Shown here: positions 32,801 to 36,144 of the stretch, one piece after another
Layout: each line of letters opens with the position of its first letter
Position numbering within the stretch: the first letter of the stretch is position 1
From: Lachnospiraceae bacterium
GTDB lineage: Bacteria; Bacillota; Clostridia; Lachnospirales; Lachnospiraceae
DNA: 36,144 nt
Assembly: GCA_016281605.1 (NCBI GenBank)
Contig: JAEEJA010000093.1
Coordinates: forward strand, 1 to 36,144
Direction: 5' to 3'
Program-made: the position numbers and the translations under genes
Notes under the pieces: generated by a model
What the model saw: the letters and a program-made list of their open reading frames with translations, nothing else
What the model was told of the DNA's origin: nothing
The model's database searches: none

Positions 32801-34324
32801 TACTCTGACAAGGAGTGTACAAATCTTGTTGCAACATCAAAGACTATAAAAACATATAAGCCAACTTCGAATATAAGGCTTTATGCAGGATTTGAAGAAA
32901 AGAAAGTAAATGTAACGGGAGTTTCTCTCTCAAAGAATAAGATCACACTTGGTATTTCAGGAGATGAGGCTGATACTTATAAGCTTACAGCTTTTATATA
33001 TCCTTCTAATGCAACCAATGATAATGTCACATTTATGAGTAGTGATACAAGTATTGCTACGGTTGATGCTAAGTCAGGTCTTGTAACTGCAGTAGGTGAA
33101 GGCGAAGCAGTAATTACGGTTACTACTGAGGATGGTGGCTTTACAGCTACTTGTAGTGTTGTGGTTACAAGTGTTACAGCTACTGAAGCGAAAGATAAGC
33201 TGGAAAATCTTAAGATTGCTTTAGCAACAGCTACAGCAGATGAAGCTAAGGATTTAATTAAGAAAACAGTTGATGAAATCAGTGGTGTTGAAAGAATAGC
33301 AGGACTTATTGATCAGGATGACACCATGTATGACCTAATCGATGAACTTGAGGATGCTTATATTGCAGCTGCCGGTATAACTGTTGAGAATCCGGCAGAC
33401 AGTAAGTCAAATTGTGATGTTTTAGCTAGCGTTCTTGGAGTAACAAAAGAGGATATTTTAGGTGCATTTGGTGTCAGTGGAGCAGGACTTAATGCTCTTC
33501 CGGGTGATACAGTAAGTCTTCAAGTAAATGAGGTGCCTGAAGCTGAAAAGATGGCTATAGATTCTAAGTATACTAATGCATCTCAGTTTGATATGGAACT
33601 TGTAAAGAGTGACGGAAATGAAATTGAAGAACTTGAAGTGCCTGTAACTGTTAAGCTTCCTATACCTACAGGAAAGATTAGATCTAAGATGTACATACTT
33701 CACTTTAATGATGATGGAACATATGAAGTGATTAGACCTGTATTTAAACATAACAGTATGTATGTTACAGTTACACACTTCAGTATATTTGCAATAGTAG
33801 AGTCATCAGACGGAGAGATAATCAATCCGGGTAATGAAGATCCTACTCCGGGACCGACAACTGCACCGACCGGTAATCCGGGTAGTGCAACAACTCCTAC
33901 ACCTGCACCTAAGACTACAACTCAGCCTACACCTACAGTCTCAGCTAAAAAGGCAGCTGCAGTAGGAACCGCTATAGTAGATACAGCTAGCAAAGCAAGC
34001 TATAAGGTTACATCCGATGCAGATCCTTTCACTGTTGCTTATGTTAAACCAAACAGCAAGAGTATTAAGAAAGCGATTATTCCTAATACAATTACATCTG
34101 ACGGAGTTACTTACAAGGTGACATCTATAGCAGCAAAGGCATTTATGAATTGTAAGAAGCTTAAGAATATAAATGTTAAAGCAACAGGAATAGTTAAGGT
34201 TGGAGCGAATGCATTTAAGGGTATACATAAGAAGGCTGTAATCAAAGTGCCTAAGAGTAAACTAAAAGATTATAAGAAGAAATTTGCAAAGAAGGGACAA
34301 AAGAAGACGGTTAAGATTAAATAA
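29879..34324 (+). CDS. Large surface protein: eleven InlB B-type repeats, Big_2 domain, Thr/Pro linker, BspA-like C terminus
   Basis: A 1481-residue secreted protein. The signal peptide (1 to about 31) is MRKKSYNVFIAWILAICM onward, ending near SYAAGE. About eleven Listeria-Bacteroides (InlB B-type) repeats follow, each opening like VTFDGNGG and ending like LYAxW. Next are a bacterial Ig-like Big_2 domain (VTGVSLSKNKITL to VVVTS), a helical region, a beta domain containing YILHFNDDGTYEVIRP, a Thr/Pro linker (PTPAPKTTTQPTPT), and a BspA-type leucine-rich segment (VTSIAAKAFMNCKKLKNI) ending in a Lys-rich tail, TVKIK. No LPxTG motif. Likely adhesion or matrix role. The start is 29879, with AAGGAGG seven bases upstream; the in-frame ATG 29759 would place 40 extra residues inside the structured leader. 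Confidence 0.88.
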   Translation: MRKKSYNVFIAWILAICMIFTGVGLYDTTSYAAGEVTPGDKEYTITFDYGINEEALANNDYTYKGVTYAKSVTVKEGQTLEDIEDLVIPSYGDELYLMDFDYWMDQDDSYYYPYYGIYSDMTLTAHYEHHITYHAGEGKFYDSSSDTYTRGYLSESEGKVDLSVVCYPKSNYRAFVGWSLKKDGTEDDLFDDSNYVYQNIDLYPVFVDGYPVTIDANIDGGYIYYYYESYKDSEGYNIYGSSRYLEPGNKTVTFTYPVGVKPSDANYFCNNPIRYNSCMNPGDNDVEFKELSLDKSGAEGNSLYFYNYEPKGDGKDTIYAIWSEYWVVKFNSNKGDGNDYDEERRVVKGESLSDIPYSYFRYYTDDVTRECIEFNTKKDGSGTKINYSFVPTSNITVYAQYKDTYQISFDGNGGYIYSWGSSFTVDKGEEVKGTYDNMIVIWPEEEDGTVSRKVLKNWNTASDGSGETPPFTPTKNTTLYAQPENGVLVTFDTNAQDGDEGNQYGTLFSFRGQSNKTEATYAYSKNKPMSDVPYLSYYVNETNKEFAGWSPVYGDTSSVIDPSKFVPTKDMTLYATWYNLIDVTYDGNGGKFAYGYDDEDNTHYTTKVIEGKKYDPYSAEVPEADGQVFVGWSEKKGSNKIIPYGKTFVLTEPMEFYAVWESGNTITLDGNGGNVRYISSGGHEHHGDTSKAVFTIAKGETVLTANTYKDKSFDSYTARFVEGWHEDGLVLGGWTKTLGGEQVDLTTYVPTGDETFYAIWEEPCTVTFDPNGGSLESYYTTMDVRKGDTLYSLPTPEKDGEYFVKWVTENGEDLTTETVIYSDMTVKAEWTTEKVTVSFDCGENATLWNGDEYVNNLQIEVGKGSNLNFSNYIPYDRNNSGLNFGGWKSDNYTWNFDKKASYYTVNEDIQFTAIWEAITYYDVIFDGNGGMVETTKDEVDPAEEIEIKVEKGDIIGSSFYAYLPDEPDKDFTGWYSDKECTNLVATSKTIKTYKPTSNIRLYAGFEEKKVNVTGVSLSKNKITLGISGDEADTYKLTAFIYPSNATNDNVTFMSSDTSIATVDAKSGLVTAVGEGEAVITVTTEDGGFTATCSVVVTSVTATEAKDKLENLKIALATATADEAKDLIKKTVDEISGVERIAGLIDQDDTMYDLIDELEDAYIAAAGITVENPADSKSNCDVLASVLGVTKEDILGAFGVSGAGLNALPGDTVSLQVNEVPEAEKMAIDSKYTNASQFDMELVKSDGNEIEELEVPVTVKLPIPTGKIRSKMYILHFNDDGTYEVIRPVFKHNSMYVTVTHFSIFAIVESSDGEIINPGNEDPTPGPTTAPTGNPGSATTPTPAPKTTTQPTPTVSAKKAAAVGTAIVDTASKASYKVTSDADPFTVAYVKPNSKSIKKAIIPNTITSDGVTYKVTSIAAKAFMNCKKLKNINVKATGIVKVGANAFKGIHKKAVIKVPKSKLKDYKKKFAKKGQKKTVKIK

Positions 34325-34366
34325 TATCTGAATAAAGAACTGTTTACTTAGTCGGTGATTAAAGAG

Positions 34367-34404
34367 TCAGGCAAGATGTTAATTCATCTTGCCTGATTTT
34401 TTTT
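34367..34404 (+). terminator. Terminator after the surface-protein gene
   Basis: TCAGGCAAGATG (34367-34378) pairs perfectly with CATCTTGCCTGA (34385-34396), six-base loop, followed by eight T residues. Confidence 0.95.
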
Positions 34405-34423
34405 CAAGATTTCTCATTTTTTC

Positions 34424-34452
34424 TTGACAAATATATTTATGAGTTGTAAACT
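34424..34452 (+). promoter_or_regulatory. Promoter of the str operon
   Basis: TTGACA (34424-34429) and TAAACT (34447-34452) are 17 bases apart. The predicted start is about 34459, so rpsL begins a new transcription unit separate from the surface protein. Confidence 0.8.
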
Positions 34453-34457
34453 ACTTC

Positions 34458-34479
34458 AAGTGTGCGCTTGTGCACGCTT
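34458..34479 (+). promoter_or_regulatory. Hairpin at the 5' end of the str operon transcript
   Basis: AAGTGTGC (34458-34465) pairs with GCACGCTT (34472-34479), one G-T pair, loop GCTTGT, at the predicted +1. It is GC-rich in an AT-rich region and has no T tract. Confidence 0.55.
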
Positions 34480-34505
34480 AATTCGCATGTAAGGAGGTGA
34501 AATCG

Positions 34506-34919
34506 ATGCCTACATTTAACCAATTAGTAAGAAAGGGAAGAAAAACTTCTTCAAAGAAGTCTAATTCTCCTGCATTACAGTACACTTACAATTCACTTAA
34601 TAAGAAGGTTGTAAATCAGTCTTCTCCACAGAAGCGTGGTGTATGTACTGCAGTCCGTACTGCAACACCTAAGAAGCCTAACTCAGCTCTTCGTAAGACA
34701 GCCAGAGTTCGTCTTTCTAATGGTATTGAGGTTACAACTTATATTCCTGGTGAGGGACATAACCTTCAGGAGCATAGTGTTGTGCTTATCCGTGGTGGAA
34801 GAGTAAAGGATTTACCTGGTACAAGATATCATATAATCCGTGGTACTCTCGATACTGCAGGAGTACAGAACAGAAAGCAGGCTCGTTCCAAGTATGGAGC
34901 AAAGAGACCTAAGAAGTAA
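34506..34919 (+). CDS. rpsL: 30S ribosomal protein S12
   Basis: The decoding-centre protein of the small subunit. I start at ATG 34506 (137 residues, [11 protein letters not shown]), nine bases after AAGGAGGTGA; the ATG at 34497 lies within that ribosome binding site. The protein includes the Gram-positive insertion of about 13 residues near the N terminus. The streptomycin-relevant lysines are wild type: the Lys-Lys of [11 protein letters not shown] and the Lys of GGRVKDLPG, so a streptomycin-sensitive S12 is expected. It opens the str operon. Confidence 0.98.
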   Translation: MPTFNQLVRKGRKTSSKKSNSPALQYTYNSLNKKVVNQSSPQKRGVCTAVRTATPKKPNSALRKTARVRLSNGIEVTTYIPGEGHNLQEHSVVLIRGGRVKDLPGTRYHIIRGTLDTAGVQNRKQARSKYGAKRPKK

Positions 34920-35555
<636 letters not shown>

Positions 35556-35560
35556 TAATA

Positions 35561-35611
35561 GATTGTAATTTTCTATGATTTAACGGAGTTAAATCATGAA
35601 AATTATCAATC
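35561..35611 (+). repeat. Long inverted repeat (about 23 bp) just after rpsG
   Basis: The inner arms ATGATTTAAC (35575-35584) and GTTAAATCAT (35588-35597) are perfect with loop GGA. The outer arms GATTGTAATTTTC (35561-35573) and GAAAATTA-T-CAATC (35598-35611) extend it, with one unpaired T on each side. No T tract follows. Confidence 0.75.
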
Positions 35612-35614
35612 TTT

Positions 35615-35684
35615 AGGAATTTTCATTATTAGCTCGCAAAGCAAGCTCGCTAATTCGCGTAAAGCGCGACCATGAAAAGTTCTT
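35615..35684 (+). other. Three-way-junction RNA structure in the rpsG-fusA spacer
   Basis: P1 pairs AGGAATTTTCAT (35615-35626) with ATGAAAA-G-TTCTT (35672-35684), with one bulged G and one G-T pair. P2 pairs ATTAGC (35628-35633) with GCTAAT (35649-35654). P3 pairs TCGCG (35655-35659) with CGCGA (35665-35669), loop TAAAG. P2 contains a direct repeat, AGCTCGC, at 35631-35637 and 35644-35650. The structure lies 71 bases before the fusA start codon. Confidence 0.6.
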
Positions 35685-35755
35685 GAGTAATTGATATTTA
35701 ATTAAAAAATAAGTAATTCATTTATATATGGAAATAAAAGAAGGAGGAAAAATCC

Positions 35756-36144
35756 TTGGCTGGAAGAGAATATCCACTTGATAGAACAAGGAACATCGGT
35801 ATCATGGCGCATATCGACGCAGGTAAGACTACACTTACAGAGCGTATTCTTTACTATACCGGTGTTAACTATAAGATTGGTGAAACTCATGACGGTGCTT
35901 CAACCATGGACTGGATGGAGCAGGAAAAGGAAAGAGGTATCACCATTACTTCAGCGGCTACAACTTGCCACTGGACACTTAAGGATCATCTTAAGACTAA
36001 GCCTGGTGCTTTAGAGCATCGTATCAATATTATTGATACTCCTGGCCACGTTGACTTTACTGTTGAGGTTGAGCGTTCACTTCGTTTACTGGATGGTGCT
36101 GTAGGCGTATGCATTGCAAAAGAAGGCGTTGAGCCACAGTCTGA
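35756..36144 (+). CDS. fusA: Elongation factor G (5' part, cut by window end)
   Basis: Translocation GTPase. The visible 129 residues read (M)[19 protein letters not shown] onward. G1 is AHIDAGKTT, the G2 region is [12 protein letters not shown] and G3 is DTPGH, followed by [20 protein letters not shown]. The start codon is TTG at 35756, eight bases after AAGGAGG; the first residues match EF-G of related bacteria. The reading frame is open to the last base, so the gene continues beyond the window. Third gene of the str operon, after a 200-base folded spacer. Confidence 0.96.
   Translation, partial: MAGREYPLDRTRNIGIMAHIDAGKTTLTERILYYTGVNYKIGETHDGASTMDWMEQEKERGITITSAATTCHWTLKDHLKTKPGALEHRINIIDTPGHVDFTVEVERSLRLLDGAVGVCIAKEGVEPQS

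Overview
The window is about 36 kb of low-GC DNA from a bacterial chromosome. Gene content points to an anaerobic Firmicute of the Lachnospiraceae (Butyrivibrio, Pseudobutyrivibrio or Roseburia type). The indicators are an acpS-alr pair, the long Gram-positive form of ribosomal protein S12, a group I energy-coupling-factor (ECF) transporter, an InlB-repeat/BspA-type surface protein with Thr/Pro linkers, and a DUF3842 protein. The genus is inferred from protein style, not from a marker comparison. All genes but one are on the + strand. I see no phage, insertion sequence, CRISPR array or tRNA/rRNA gene.

Layout: (1) 1-3245, exported D-Ala-D-Ala dipeptidase, Era GTPase and type I glutamine synthetase, ended by a strong terminator that can work in both directions. 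(2) 3448-4680, a eukaryote-type UDP-sugar pyrophosphorylase on the - strand, divergent from the next block. (3) 4884-12279, acpS, alr, a YhfC-like membrane protein, an LtaS-like phosphoglycerol transferase, an SseB-domain protein, a SAM methyltransferase and a DUF3842 protein. (4) 12268-12420, a compact unit that looks like a separately transcribed small RNA or attenuator leader. (5) 12489-22109, an exported 5'-nucleotidase-like protein with a degraded metal site. It is followed by a tight operon: MoxR ATPase, DUF58 protein, a very unusual 798-residue membrane fusion, an ECF transporter (fused double ATPase, EcfT, S component) and rlmH. (6) 22228-27076, an independently promoted ABC ATPase, FtsX-type permease and a lipoprotein with Leu-x-x-Gly repeats. 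(7) 27073-29603, pyruvate kinase and SAICAR synthetase. (8) 29607-34404, a regulated large surface protein with a structured leader. (9) 34424 to the end, the start of the str operon (rpsL, rpsG, partial fusA) with long structured spacers.

The themes are envelope biogenesis (peptidoglycan precursors, glycerol-phosphate polymer, nucleotide sugars, surface proteins) and transport, set among housekeeping genes. The most unusual items are the 12268-12420 RNA unit with three AUGAA-loop hairpins; the protein at 16550-18946, which joins a transglutaminase-less TgpA-like membrane scaffold to an embedded lipoprotein signal and one lobe of a class III solute-binding protein, directly upstream of an ECF transporter; the nucleotidase-like pseudoenzyme; the structured leader at 29715-29841; and the folded rpsG-fusA spacer. 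All functional statements are from reading the sequence; no database search or folding program was run.
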